A stretch of DNA of 64,000 bases from Sulfitobacter sp. EhC04 (GCF_001650875.1 NZ_LXYI01000023.1:1-64000); one strand, 5' to 3'; shown: positions 53,916 to 63,664, numbered from the stretch's first letter. Notes: generated from the sequence alone by a model not told the origin. Numbers and translations are program-made.

Positions 53916-55013
53916 CCGGCAGCGCAGCGGCGCGCATCTGGTGAGCCATCCACTGGCGGGGCAGGGAGGAGCACATGAACGGTCGGATGGCCTGAGGCCG
54001 CTCAACCGTAGCGCACCGCGTCAGACTTGGACCAGCCAAGGCTGCCTGAATGTACGGGCTCAGCGCGCCAGGCGATAAAAGATGTTTGAAGGTAAACCCG
54101 AAACGCTCTTCTGTCACAAAAACGCAAAATTATTGGACACAATGAGGTGCCACAAGTTAGGGCGGTTTATAGGCTAATTCTTGGGAGAAAGCGCCGCCAA
54201 TATCCAGGCCCCTGGCATAACCCTCGCCCGGCACGATGACAGCAATGACCCCGAAAGGCTACACCGGATGCCCGTATCGGTCACCACCGCAGTTTCTGAA
54301 ACCCTTGAAGATGTTGCGTTTTTGTCAGGCCCGCCGCTGAACCACCGGCTTGTTGTGTTTGCAAATGCGGCCATCCGCTATGCACCGTTCCGGGCGTGGC
54401 TCGCGCTCAAGGTTGCAGTTGCTTGTGTCGCAGTTTCCGATACGCGCCGGCCGTCGATTTCGCCGTGATCCGCGGCGAGGGGACATGCCATCGCAATCCC
54501 CGCCTGAAACAATGCGCGCTACAAGGCCGCTTGCGGATCAACAGGCCGGATTTCCTGAATGTGCCATGGACCCCGCAGGGTTCGCCAAACCACAGAAATG
54601 CATTGAGAACCCGACAAGAGGCTTGACTCAGGGGCATGAAGGCAAATTATAAGTGTGTTAATAGTACTTACGACTCGCTGATGCGCGATTCACCGATCCC
54701 GTAATAGCCAACGGTGCGCGGTGTATGACGGCAGAGGCAAGTTGACCTGAAATTGCCAATTGACCGAGACGGTTTGCGGGCATGTATCAGCGTTAATGGC
54801 TAAGTCGCTTGTTGCCAATCGAAAGTCGGGGAGGACTTCGTATATGGCAGAAATCTCTTCCACATTGCTGCGCTGCGTTTCGTCAACGCGCGCGGAGGTT
54901 GTGGATTAACAACACAGAGGTGTGGAGAGAGTTTCGAATCCAAACGTGACCAACCCGCGGTCTCCGCGGAACAACTACAGCACTGTCAAAGCAGACAGCA
55001 TGGGGAGAGAAAA
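53916..55013. other. Long region without confident gene downstream of replicase
   Basis: About 1.1 kb. Short open frames here (for example 54181-54468 plus, 54174-54374 minus) lack good ribosome-binding sites and known motifs, and codon use is poor. It may hold part of the origin, decayed genes and the promoter of the TRAP operon starting at 55014. GGGGAGAG before 55014 is the only clear signal. Confidence 0.5.
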
Positions 55014-55976
55014 ATGAACATACTCAAAATTGCAATGGCCACTGCCTTCACCTTGGGTCTCGGGATCTCGGCGCAGGCGCAGACAACACTCAGCGCCGCG
55101 AGCTCATTTCCGGAAGGACATCTGTTCTCCGTGACATTCGAGCAGTTCATCAAGGACTTCAACGCGGCCAACGGTGCTGAAATAACCATCGACTACAAAG
55201 GCGGAGCGCCCGCCATCGGCAGCCCATTCACCTTGGGAGAGCGCGTGCAGCGCGGCCAGTTTGACCTGATGAACAACACTGGCCCCTATTATGAAACGAC
55301 CGTCCCGGTATCGCTGGCGCTCAGCCTGTCCGACCAGCCGATGGAAAAACTGCGCCAGACCGACTGGATTGATGCGATGCAGGAGGCGCACGAGTCGCGC
55401 GGGCTGCATTATCTGGGCAAATTGGTGCAAGGGGCACCATTCCAGCTCTACCTGCGCAACCCGCTCGAATCCGCCGATCTGACAGGGCTGCGCTTGCGCG
55501 TTGCGCCGCATTATCAGCCCTTCTTCGGGTCGCTTGGCGCAACAACGGTACGTTCCGACCTGGGCGAAATCTACACACTGATGGAAAACGGGTCTATCGA
55601 CGGATTTGGCTGGCCGATCATCGGCTTTCTTCCGGATTGGCTGAATATCACACCTTACCGTGTCGAACCCGGTTTCTATGATGCCGATCTGAATCTCGTG
55701 ATCAACCTCGAAACCTGGAACCGTCTCACCGACGACCAGAAAAAGCTCTTTCAAGACCTGGCAATCGACTTCGAATCCAGAAGCATCGAGACATCGCAGG
55801 GCTGGGCAGAGGAAGCGCGGGACAAGATGGAAGCCGCCGGGATGAAGATCAACGAACTGCCCGGTGACGAGGCCGAGAAGTTCACGACCACGGCGCTTGA
55901 AAGCGCATGGGAGACGATTATTTCACGGGACCCCGAAATCGGTAATCGGCTTCGCAAAGCCCAGTATGGCGAGTGA
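55014..55976 (+). CDS. TRAP solute-binding protein (DctP family)
   Basis: 320 residues with a signal peptide ending near ISAQA, then a DctP fold: TLSAASSFPEGHLFSVTFEQFIKDF, ADLTGLRLRVAPHYQPFFGSLGATTVRSDLGEIYTLMENGSIDGFGWP. The Arg in LRLRVAP normally binds a carboxylate. The final stop overlaps the next gene. First gene of a TRAP importer followed by an AraC regulator and catabolic genes for an organic acid. Confidence 0.92.
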   Translation: MNILKIAMATAFTLGLGISAQAQTTLSAASSFPEGHLFSVTFEQFIKDFNAANGAEITIDYKGGAPAIGSPFTLGERVQRGQFDLMNNTGPYYETTVPVSLALSLSDQPMEKLRQTDWIDAMQEAHESRGLHYLGKLVQGAPFQLYLRNPLESADLTGLRLRVAPHYQPFFGSLGATTVRSDLGEIYTLMENGSIDGFGWPIIGFLPDWLNITPYRVEPGFYDADLNLVINLETWNRLTDDQKKLFQDLAIDFESRSIETSQGWAEEARDKMEAAGMKINELPGDEAEKFTTTALESAWETIISRDPEIGNRLRKAQYGE

Positions 55977-56539
55977 AGCGAACCGTGATCAAAAGGCAAG
56001 ACGCAGTGGCAGGCGAAAGTGCCACGCCCGGAGTCGAAAAGTTTTTGCTGGCCGTCTTTGACCGGCTCATGGCGGGTTTGGGTTTGGTTTCGGCTCTGGG
56101 CCTTTTGGCGGTGCCGATCCTGGTGACAGTGGATGTGATCACCCGCCATGCAAATCTGGGTAATATCGTCTGGGTGGCAGACGCGTGCGAATACCTGCTT
56201 TTCGCCTCCACGATGATCGGTGCCCCGTGGCTTTTGCATCTGGGTCGGCATGTCCGCATTGATATCCTGCCCGGAATTTTGCCCGGACAGGCCTCCAAGG
56301 CCCTGGAGGCGGCAATCCACCTGATCATGCTGGTGGTTTGCCTGTCCCTGATTTTCTACGGCACAGAAGCGCTCAGCGAGGCGCTGAAATACCGGTCAAT
56401 GCTCTACAAGGCGCTGCCGATGCCGGTCTGGCCCTTCATCGCGATATATATCGCCGCGTTTTCGATGATGTCCCTCGAACTGATCGTGCGTCTGTACACG
56501 GGTCGGGGTGCCATCGAAGACGAGCCACTTCACATGTAA
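55973..56539 (+). CDS. TRAP small membrane subunit (DctQ family)
   Basis: 188 residues, four helices, with the DctQ pattern VDVITRHANLGNIVWVADACEYLLF and HVRIDILPGILP. The start is a GTG at 55973 overlapping the binding-protein stop by four bases. Works with the large subunit at 56550. Confidence 0.9.
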   Translation: MKRTVIKRQDAVAGESATPGVEKFLLAVFDRLMAGLGLVSALGLLAVPILVTVDVITRHANLGNIVWVADACEYLLFASTMIGAPWLLHLGRHVRIDILPGILPGQASKALEAAIHLIMLVVCLSLIFYGTEALSEALKYRSMLYKALPMPVWPFIAIYIAAFSMMSLELIVRLYTGRGAIEDEPLHM

Positions 56540-56549
56540 GGAAGCGCTC

Positions 56550-57863
56550 ATGGACTGGGTAACAACCCTTTTTGTAATGCTGGGTGTCGTTTGCCTTCAG
56601 CTCTTTGTTGGCGTGCCTGTAGCATTCGCCTTTCTGGCCGCGAACATTCTGGGCGCATTGCTGTTCCTTGGCGGGCTGGACGCATTGGTCACCTTTCCCA
56701 TCGAGGCGCTGGATGCAATCGGGAAGTTCTCGCTCACGCCGATCCCGATGTTCGTGCTTATGGGTGAGCTGCTGTTTCACACCGGCGTCGCCATCCGGGC
56801 CATAGATGCCATCGACAAACTGATTGTACGGGTGCCCGGACGTCTGGCGGTTGTGTCGCTTTTGGGCGGCACTGCCTTTGCGAGCCTGTCAGGGTCCACA
56901 ATCGCCAGCACGGCGCTGATCGGAAACACGCTGCTGCCCCGGATGATCAGTCAGGGGTACGACAAGAAGCTCGCGATGGGGTCGATCATGTCGGTGGGCG
57001 GCATTGCGATGCTGATCCCGCCCTCGGCACTGGCGGTGCTGCTGGCCAGCCTCGCCGAACAATCCATCGCCGGGCTGTTGATCGCCGGCATCGTGCCCGG
57101 ACTGCTGATGGCGCTCCTGTTTGTCGCCTACGTGCTGATCCGCTGCCGCATCAACCCCGGCCTCGCACCACAGGAGGCGCAGATCGAGACGCGGCGCGTC
57201 GAGTGGCGCCCGATTGTCGTCTACGTCCTGCCGCTGTTCGTGATCTTCGCGGCGGTCCTGGGGTCGATGTTCGGCGGCTTCGCCTCGCCCACTGAATCGG
57301 CGGCCGTCGGTTGTGTCGTGACAGCGGTGGTCTGCGCTGGCTACCGCAAGCTGACACTGTCCTCCATCCGGGTGTCGATCATCGAGACGGCGAAGATTTC
57401 GGTGATGATCCTGTTCATTGTCGCCGGATCGCTGACCTTTTCGCAGATCCTCGCGGTATCGGGGGGCACCTCGGGCCTGCTGAGAACGCTCGCCGAAGCT
57501 GCTTTTTCGCCAATGAATATCGTATTGATCATGTTGGTGATATTGCTGTTTCTCGGCTGCTTCATGGACCAGATCAGCATGATCCTGCTGACCCTGCCTT
57601 TCTTTGTCCCTCTGGCGCTCAGCAATGACATCGACATGATTTGGCTTATGCTTCTGGTGCTCGTTACGATGGAGCTTTCGCTTCTCACGCCCCCGTTCGG
57701 GCTATTGCTGTTCGTGATGAAAGGTGTCGCGCCGAAGGATATTACGCTGACCAACGTCTATGGCGCTGCGATGCCATTCGTATTGATGAAATACGTTGTG
57801 CTTATTCTTCTCATCGCTTGGCCGCAGGTGGCAACCTGGCTGCCGAACCTGGTGCTGAGGTGA
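56550..57863 (+). CDS. TRAP large membrane subunit (DctM family)
   Basis: 437 residues, about 12 helices: FVLMGELLFHTGVAIRAIDAIDKL, GGTAFASLSGSTIASTALIG, FLGCFMDQISMILLTLPFFVPLA and LLTPPFGLLLFVMKGVAPKD. AAGGAAGC precedes the ATG at 56550. Sodium-coupled transport of the DctP-bound solute. Its TGA stop overlaps the AraC GTG. Confidence 0.93.
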   Translation: MDWVTTLFVMLGVVCLQLFVGVPVAFAFLAANILGALLFLGGLDALVTFPIEALDAIGKFSLTPIPMFVLMGELLFHTGVAIRAIDAIDKLIVRVPGRLAVVSLLGGTAFASLSGSTIASTALIGNTLLPRMISQGYDKKLAMGSIMSVGGIAMLIPPSALAVLLASLAEQSIAGLLIAGIVPGLLMALLFVAYVLIRCRINPGLAPQEAQIETRRVEWRPIVVYVLPLFVIFAAVLGSMFGGFASPTESAAVGCVVTAVVCAGYRKLTLSSIRVSIIETAKISVMILFIVAGSLTFSQILAVSGGTSGLLRTLAEAAFSPMNIVLIMLVILLFLGCFMDQISMILLTLPFFVPLALSNDIDMIWLMLLVLVTMELSLLTPPFGLLLFVMKGVAPKDITLTNVYGAAMPFVLMKYVVLILLIAWPQVATWLPNLVLR

Positions 57864-58747
57864 AGGAGACAGCGATCATTCGCAATGTCGGCGGCACGGT
57901 CCGTTCTACCGACGTTTTGGCAACCGATTCCGTGCGGATCGAATACATACGGCGCGACTCCGAAGGTGATTTTCGCTGGCATTTCCGGAATCCCCAGATG
58001 TGCCTGTTCTGGTTCCAGGAAGGCGCGAAAATGCTTTGCGCGACGATTTCCGGCAAACCGGTGGAAAAGGCGTTCTACGGGTCAGACAACTTTGTGCTCT
58101 ATCCTGCCGACGTTGAGATCAACGGGGAGTGGACGACCGGGCGGAAAGTGGATTATGCGGTTGTCTTCTTTCCCGCCGATCTGGTGAAAGCCCATCTTTC
58201 GAAGGCGGTCGATAAACCGATGCTGGCCTTTCGTGACGTCTGGCTTGCCGAAAGCCTGAACGAATTGTGGGGGCAGGTGGCAAACGGCGCCAAGACCGAT
58301 CATGAAACGGCGTCCGTCTGGGCACTGAAGGCAATGGCGCGGCTGAGTTATCGGCTTGAAGACGGAAACCCCACCGTTGGCTGCGATGACGCGGCCATGG
58401 CGGTATGGCAAATCCGCAAGCTTCAGGCCCATATCGAGGATTATCTGGCCTGCAAGCTGACCACCGACGAACTGGCGGAGGTGATAGGGATCAGTCGGCG
58501 TCATTTCACCCGTGTCTTCACGCGGACCTTCGCCACCAGCCCACATCGCTATCTGACCGAGCGCCGCATCAATCGCGCCGTGACCCTACTTTCCGAAACC
58601 AACATGACGGTCTCGGAGATCGCTCTCGAAACCGGTTTTGGGAACAGTCAGCACTTTGCTTCTGCGTTCAAGGGCGCAACCGGCAGAACGGCATCCCGCG
58701 TGCGGCTCGACGCGCATCAGGCACGTGGTCTCGACGCCGTCGCTTGA
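57860..58747 (+). CDS. AraC-family transcriptional regulator
   Basis: 295 residues. A cupin-like ligand-binding N-terminal half and a C-terminal double HTH at about 195-285 (TTDELAEVIGISRRHFTRVFTRTFATSPHRYLTERRINRAV, then SEIALETGFGNSQHFASAFKGATG). The GTG start at 57860 overlaps the TRAP stop (GTGA). It probably activates this importer operon in response to its substrate. Confidence 0.88.
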   Translation: MKETAIIRNVGGTVRSTDVLATDSVRIEYIRRDSEGDFRWHFRNPQMCLFWFQEGAKMLCATISGKPVEKAFYGSDNFVLYPADVEINGEWTTGRKVDYAVVFFPADLVKAHLSKAVDKPMLAFRDVWLAESLNELWGQVANGAKTDHETASVWALKAMARLSYRLEDGNPTVGCDDAAMAVWQIRKLQAHIEDYLACKLTTDELAEVIGISRRHFTRVFTRTFATSPHRYLTERRINRAVTLLSETNMTVSEIALETGFGNSQHFASAFKGATGRTASRVRLDAHQARGLDAVA

Positions 58748-58833
58748 CCACCGTGAAGTGGCCCAATTCCGCAATCGCGAATCTTTCCGACCAGATAGTT
58801 TTGACCTGAACGAAGACTTAGGGAGAAAATCTG

Positions 58834-60033
58834 ATGTCAGGACCGCTAACTGGTGTGAAAGTAGTTGATCTGAGTGGCGTCGTTTCCGGCCCGCTTGCGA
58901 CGATGTTTCTCGCCGATCAGGGCGCCGAGGTGCTCAAGATCGAACCGATCTCAGGCGATATCACGCGCCGCAGCCGCGAAAAAGTGGACGAGGCCGGAGA
59001 GTTTTCGGCGCTGTTTATCTCGTCAAATCGCGGCAAGAAGTCGATGGCGATTGATCTGAAATCGGAACAGGGCAAGTCAATCCTGATCCGGCTGATCTCG
59101 GAAGCGGATGTGCTGGTACAGAATTTCCGGCCCGGTGCAATGGAACGACTTGGCCTTGGTGCAGACCACTTGCGGGAGCAGTTCCCAAAATTGATCTTTG
59201 TGTCCATCGACGGCGTGGGTGAAACCGGCCCCTATGCGAAAAAGCGGGTCTATGACCCGATCGTTCAGGGCTTGTCGGGTTTCTGCGACATTCAGGCTCA
59301 GGCCGGTACGAACAAGCCGCAATTGATCCGCACCATCGTTGCAGACAAGACAACGGCGATCTTCACCGCGCAAGCCGTCGCGGCCGCACTTTACGCGCGC
59401 GAGAAAACCGGCAAAGGCGATCACATCCGGGTTTCGATGCTGGATGTGATGTTGTCGTATCTTTGGCCGGAAGGGATGATGCAGCACACCATCGTCGGGC
59501 GCGAGAAAACCGCCGGAGATCCGAATGATCGGCCCGAGTTGGTCTTTGAGACAGTCAATGGATTCATGACCGTCGGCACAATATCCGATTCCGAATGGCA
59601 AGGGTTCTGTCGCACGGTTGGCGATACGGAGCTGGCGGCCGATGAGCGATTTATCAGCCCATCGGGCCGATCGGTCAACGCCACCGCACGCATCAACAAG
59701 ATGGCAGAACATCTCAAGGCGCGCACGACGGAACAGTGGCTGGAGTTGCTTGACGCCAACGACGTTCCCTGTGGCCCGATCCTGCGCCGCCATGAAATCG
59801 TGGCCAACGAGCAGATCGTCGCCCGCGGTCTGATCCAGGAAATTGACCAACCTCGCGTCGGCTCTGTCCTGCAACCGAAACCCGCGGCTCGTTTCGAGGA
59901 ACACGCCGCCTCTCTTACAGTCGGGGCCCCTCGGATCGGTGAACATGCGCGCGGCATTCTGGGCACACTCGGCTACACAGACGAGCAGGTCGACGCGCTC
60001 GTGCAGGCGGGTGCGATCCGGATACCGGAATAG
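58834..60033 (+). CDS. Type III CoA-transferase (CaiB/BaiF family)
   Basis: 399 residues. N-terminal LTGVKVVDLSGVVSGPLATMFLADQGAEVLKIE is the family hallmark. Asp171 in RTIVADKTTAIF corresponds to the catalytic Asp of formyl-CoA transferase. It moves CoA between carboxylic acids, so it likely activates the acid brought in by the upstream TRAP system. TTAGGGAGAAAA precedes the ATG. Confidence 0.9.
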   Translation: MSGPLTGVKVVDLSGVVSGPLATMFLADQGAEVLKIEPISGDITRRSREKVDEAGEFSALFISSNRGKKSMAIDLKSEQGKSILIRLISEADVLVQNFRPGAMERLGLGADHLREQFPKLIFVSIDGVGETGPYAKKRVYDPIVQGLSGFCDIQAQAGTNKPQLIRTIVADKTTAIFTAQAVAAALYAREKTGKGDHIRVSMLDVMLSYLWPEGMMQHTIVGREKTAGDPNDRPELVFETVNGFMTVGTISDSEWQGFCRTVGDTELAADERFISPSGRSVNATARINKMAEHLKARTTEQWLELLDANDVPCGPILRRHEIVANEQIVARGLIQEIDQPRVGSVLQPKPAARFEEHAASLTVGAPRIGEHARGILGTLGYTDEQVDALVQAGAIRIPE

Positions 60034-60058
60034 AAGCGGAAAAAGGGAGGGGAGAAAA

Positions 60059-60802
60059 ATGAACGTAACATCAAACAAGGTTGCGCTGCTGGTCGGCGCT
60101 GGGGATGCCATCGGTGCGGCAGTTGCAAGAAGGTTCGCAGACGGCGGTTATAGCGTTGCCATCGCCCGGCGCAGTGCCGAAAGTTCCGATGAACTAATCG
60201 CTGACATTGCAGCAGCAGGGGGCATCGCTCGGGCCTACAGCACGGACGTGCGCGACGAAGAACAGGTGCAGAAATTGTTCGAAACCGTCGAGAATGATTT
60301 GGGTCCAGTGGCCGTCTGTCTGTTCAACGCCGGCTCGAATGTCTCAAAACCCGTACAGGAAACATCGGCCAAGCTATTCTTCAAGGCTTGGGAACTGGCG
60401 TGTTTCGGCGGCTTCCTTGTGGGCCGGGAGGCAACCCGCCGAATGGCCGAACGGGGCGCGGGCACCATGTTGTTCACCGGTGCCACAGCCAGCATCAAGG
60501 GGCGAACAGGGTTCACCGCATTCGCATCCGCCAAATTCGCCTTGCGTGGCGTGGCGCAGGCGATGGCGCGTGAAATGGGCCCTCAGAACATCCATGTCGC
60601 TCACCTTGTGATCGACGCAGGTGTCAACAGTCCCGCGATCCACGAACGGATGCGTGCGGCGGGTGTCGATGTCGACGCCATAGATCCCGACAGTCTTGTC
60701 AGCACCGGATCCGTCGCCGAAGCCTACTGGTATCTGCACAATCAACCTCGGGACGCCTGGACCCACGAGCTTGATCTGCGTCCGTCAGTGGAGGCGTGGT
60801 GA
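60059..60802 (+). CDS. Short-chain dehydrogenase/reductase lacking catalytic Tyr
   Basis: 247 residues. The Gly-rich cofactor loop is VGAGDAIGAAVARRFAD, and NAGSN and a Ser-containing FTGATAS are present. The YxxxK motif reads FAFASAK in its last part, with Phe155 and Lys159, so the catalytic Tyr is replaced. A group of SDRs has this FxxxK form; the activity is unknown. AAAGGGAGGGGAG precedes the ATG. It is followed 1 base later by a GST-like gene. Confidence 0.85.
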   Translation: MNVTSNKVALLVGAGDAIGAAVARRFADGGYSVAIARRSAESSDELIADIAAAGGIARAYSTDVRDEEQVQKLFETVENDLGPVAVCLFNAGSNVSKPVQETSAKLFFKAWELACFGGFLVGREATRRMAERGAGTMLFTGATASIKGRTGFTAFASAKFALRGVAQAMAREMGPQNIHVAHLVIDAGVNSPAIHERMRAAGVDVDAIDPDSLVSTGSVAEAYWYLHNQPRDAWTHELDLRPSVEAW

Positions 60803-60803
60803 G

Positions 60804-61448
60804 ATGGCCCGTATACTTTGGGGGGTCGGCACCGTCCGCACGATGCGTGCGCACTGGGCGCTGCAAGAGCTAGAGCTTGAGTACGAAACCCGTCCGATCC
60901 TGCCCCGCACCGGTGAGACGCAGACACCAGAATATACCGCGCTCAACCCGCGCCAGAAGATACCACTGCTTCAGGACGGAAACTTCACGCTTGGCGAAAG
61001 TGCCGCGATCATCACCTATCTCGCCGAAACATATACATCGGGCGCAACCTGTCTGCGGCCGATTGAGACCGATGCAAGGTTCCGTTGGCTGGAATGGTCA
61101 TTCTTCACGGTAACGGAACTCGACTCCACAAGCCTTTACGTGATGCGAAGGCACGGGGTTATCGAGGGTCTCTCGCATCTCTACGGAGAAGCGCCAGATG
61201 TGGTGCGACGGGCGGGCGAGTATTTCTCCCGTCAGCTGAATCATGCCAGCGTCGCGCTTGAGGACGGACGCACCTACCTGATGGGGGATCAGTTTACGAC
61301 CGCCGATATCCTGCTGACCACCTGCCTCAGTTGGGCCTGCGATTACGACATCGAACTGAACAAGCGACTTCACAGCTATTTGGATCACAACATCGAAAGG
61401 CCGGCCTACAAACGGGCTGACCAACTGAACCGATCAAGGTGCCCCTAG
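60804..61448 (+). CDS. Glutathione S-transferase-like protein
   Basis: 214 residues. Thioredoxin-like N-terminal domain (about 1-80) with KIPLLQDGNFTLGESAAIITYLAE, the cis-Pro and glutathione-contacting Glu-Ser, then an all-helical domain. It may conjugate, isomerise or dehalogenate an intermediate of the pathway fed by the CoA-transferase and SDR. Starts one base after the SDR stop. Confidence 0.88.
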   Translation: MARILWGVGTVRTMRAHWALQELELEYETRPILPRTGETQTPEYTALNPRQKIPLLQDGNFTLGESAAIITYLAETYTSGATCLRPIETDARFRWLEWSFFTVTELDSTSLYVMRRHGVIEGLSHLYGEAPDVVRRAGEYFSRQLNHASVALEDGRTYLMGDQFTTADILLTTCLSWACDYDIELNKRLHSYLDHNIERPAYKRADQLNRSRCP

Positions 61449-61468
61449 ATTTGTAGCCGCTTTGCCCG

Positions 61469-62494
61469 TCATGGCAGGTTCTCGCGAAAATATATGTCCA
61501 GCTTCAGCGGCCTGGGATGTGCGGCGGGTTCGGAAAGGCAGCGAATGGCGCGGTCAATCAATATGTCCGGGTCCATGTCGAAAATCGCATCAACCGTCCC
61601 GTCCAGCATCGCACGGCGGGTGTCCGGCGTCAGGCCGTGGCCGATGAACACCAGCTGGGTCTGCTTTTTCTCCCGAATGGCGCGGGTGATACCACCGGAC
61701 GACCCGCCGACATTGTAAATGCCGATCAGGTCGGGAACCTTTTCGAACAGATCAAGGGCGTGTCGGTAATTTTCGGCCGCATCGTCATGCCCCTCGCGCA
61801 TTCCTACGACCCTCAGGTCGGGGAACATCTCGTCAAGCAGACTTAGAAACCCGGCTTCGCGTTCGGAATGGGCGCGGTAATGGCGCGATCCGGCGACCAG
61901 CGCCACCGAGCCTGTGGTGGCTTTGGCAAGCCGCCCGATCAGCAGCCCAGCAGTCCGACCCACCGCGCGGTTGTCCAAGCCGAGATGGCTGACAGCGGGC
62001 GAGTTTCCGAGATCGGACACGATCGTCACGAGCCGGGTGCCGGTCGCTGTGATTTCGGCGGCGGCGTTGCGCACCTCGGGGTGTTCGATGGCGAAAAAGA
62101 TGATGCCGTCGGACCAGCTTGCGTTCTTGTGCAGCGCCTCGACCAGAGCGGCCGCATTGAAGCTTTCGATGAAGAAACACCGCAGGAACGGCGCATCGAC
62201 GCCGGATTGGCCCACCCGTTCTTTGACCCGTTCGCCCAAAAGCCGCAGATAGGGGTTTGTGCCGGCAGGCAGCAGCACGGTGATGTTGAGTGGCCGTACC
62301 GCGCGATACAGCTCGGCGTCTTCTGCACTGAGATATCCGATGTCACGGGCCGCATCCAGGACCCTGACGCGGGTGCGATCCTTGACGCCCTTGCGCCGGT
62401 TTATCACGCGGTCCACCGTTGCCAGGGACACACCGGCGCGACTGGCCACCCTGGCAAGCAGCGGGCGTTCGGTGCCGCCCTCTGGCGCACTCAT
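61469..62494 (-). CDS. LacI-family regulator
   Basis: 341 residues. The N-terminal LacI HTH is ARVASRAGVSLATVDRVINRR with DRTRVRVLDAARDIGY, followed by a periplasmic-binding-like effector domain (DGIIFFAIEHPEV, GLDNRAVGRTAGLLIG, LIGIYNVGGSSGG). It is divergent from the second TRAP operon and probably controls it. Two identical 17-bp elements lie in the 156-base gap. Confidence 0.9.
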   Translation of the reverse strand: MSAPEGGTERPLLARVASRAGVSLATVDRVINRRKGVKDRTRVRVLDAARDIGYLSAEDAELYRAVRPLNITVLLPAGTNPYLRLLGERVKERVGQSGVDAPFLRCFFIESFNAAALVEALHKNASWSDGIIFFAIEHPEVRNAAAEITATGTRLVTIVSDLGNSPAVSHLGLDNRAVGRTAGLLIGRLAKATTGSVALVAGSRHYRAHSEREAGFLSLLDEMFPDLRVVGMREGHDDAAENYRHALDLFEKVPDLIGIYNVGGSSGGITRAIREKKQTQLVFIGHGLTPDTRRAMLDGTVDAIFDMDPDILIDRAIRCLSEPAAHPRPLKLDIYFRENLP

Positions 62495-62502
62495 AACGTA
62501 AA

Positions 62503-62519
62503 CACCTCAAAACACCTCA
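62503..62519 (-). repeat. 17-bp direct repeat, copy 1, in LacI/TRAP promoter region
   Basis: CACCTCAAAACACCTCA, itself made of two CACCTCA units. Identical to 62611-62627, 108 bases away. It overlaps the start region of the LacI gene. Confidence 0.75.
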
Positions 62520-62610
62520 TGCCAATTGCTTTGACGAATGGTGAACCAAAACTCTACCTTGGGTCAATACAATGATTATCGAGTGTCCGGCAGTGCGTGG
62601 GGCCGCATGC

Positions 62611-62627
62611 CACCTCAAAACACCTCA
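62611..62627 (-). repeat. 17-bp direct repeat, copy 2, in LacI/TRAP promoter region
   Basis: The same 17 bases as copy 1, 24 bases before the TRAP binding-protein ATG. Two identical sites flanking the gap suggest a looped repressor complex, though LacI operators are usually palindromic. Confidence 0.75.
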
Positions 62628-62650
62628 AATTATCTCTGGGAGGAGAACAG

Positions 62651-63664
62651 ATGAAGAAATCGAACCTGATGAACCGTCGCACGATTCTCGCGGCTGGTGC
62701 CGGCGCATTGGCGACACCGTTTTTGCTGCGTCCGGCGTGGGCTGCGACCTCTTTGCGATACGGTCACAACAACGAAGTGTCGTCAGTAGCAGGAGCGCAG
62801 GCCGATTGGTTTGCCGAGGCGCTTGGCCAGACTTCCGGCGGCAACATCGACGTGCAAGTGTTCCCGAACAGCCAGCTTGGCAAACTACAGGAACTGGCTG
62901 AAGCCGTATCGCTGGGCACCATTGCGTTTTCGCACAACACCGCCGGTGCGTTGGGATCGCTATACCAACCCTTCGCGGCACTCGACACGCCGTATCTGTA
63001 CCGTGACGTTGATCATCTGATGGCGGTGACCGATGTGGACAGCCCGGTGATGCAGGAACTGAACGAGGGGCTGATTGCCGCGGCCAACGTGCGGGTGATC
63101 TATGCGCATTACTTTGGCCGTCGCAACCTGACCTGCAACAAGGCGGTGATGTCGCCTGAGGACCTGGCAGGCACAAAAATCCGCGCCGTGCCGTTCCCGA
63201 TTTATACCACCGCCGTCGAAGGCATGGGCGCTGTTGCCGTGCCTGTCGACTGGTCCGAAGTGCCGACGGCGCTGGCAACGGGTGTGGTGCAGGGGCAGGA
63301 AAATCCGGTCAATGTGGTGCTGAACGTGAAGCTCTACGAGGTGCAGTCGCATCTGATGCTGACCGGCCATATGTCAAACGCCGAAGTTGTCGTGATGAAC
63401 GAGGATGCATGGCAGGCGCTGGACGACGCGGGCAAGGATGCCGTGCGCGAGGCGGCAAACCAGACACGTGAAAAGGCGACACGGGCCATTCTGGACAACG
63501 AAGAATCCGAAACGCAGCAGCTTCGCGATCTGGGCATGACCGTGATCGGCGAGGAAGACGGGCTGGACGTGGATGCGTTCCGCACCTCGGTCAAGGCATT
63601 GGTTGATGAACGGTTCGGTGCGGAATATGGCGATCTGTATACCAAGATCGCGGCCGTGTCCTAA
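62651..63664 (+). CDS. TRAP solute-binding protein (DctP family), second system
   Basis: 337 residues. MNRRTILAAGAGALATPFLL...AWA looks like a Tat or Sec signal, then TSLRYGHNNEVSSVAGAQADWFAEAL, PNSQLGKLQELAEAVSLGTI, and SPEDLAGTKIRAVPFPIYTTAVEGMGAVAVPVDWSEVPTAL with the carboxylate-binding Arg. GGGAGGAGAACAG precedes the ATG. It is controlled by the divergent LacI protein. Its stop overlaps the next ATG. Confidence 0.92.
   Translation: MKKSNLMNRRTILAAGAGALATPFLLRPAWAATSLRYGHNNEVSSVAGAQADWFAEALGQTSGGNIDVQVFPNSQLGKLQELAEAVSLGTIAFSHNTAGALGSLYQPFAALDTPYLYRDVDHLMAVTDVDSPVMQELNEGLIAAANVRVIYAHYFGRRNLTCNKAVMSPEDLAGTKIRAVPFPIYTTAVEGMGAVAVPVDWSEVPTALATGVVQGQENPVNVVLNVKLYEVQSHLMLTGHMSNAEVVVMNEDAWQALDDAGKDAVREAANQTREKATRAILDNEESETQQLRDLGMTVIGEEDGLDVDAFRTSVKALVDERFGAEYGDLYTKIAAVS

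Noticed and set aside
54174..54652. Several 60-100 codon frames downstream of the replicase
   Set aside because: Overlapping in several frames, rare-codon rich and lacking start signals; no similarity recognised.
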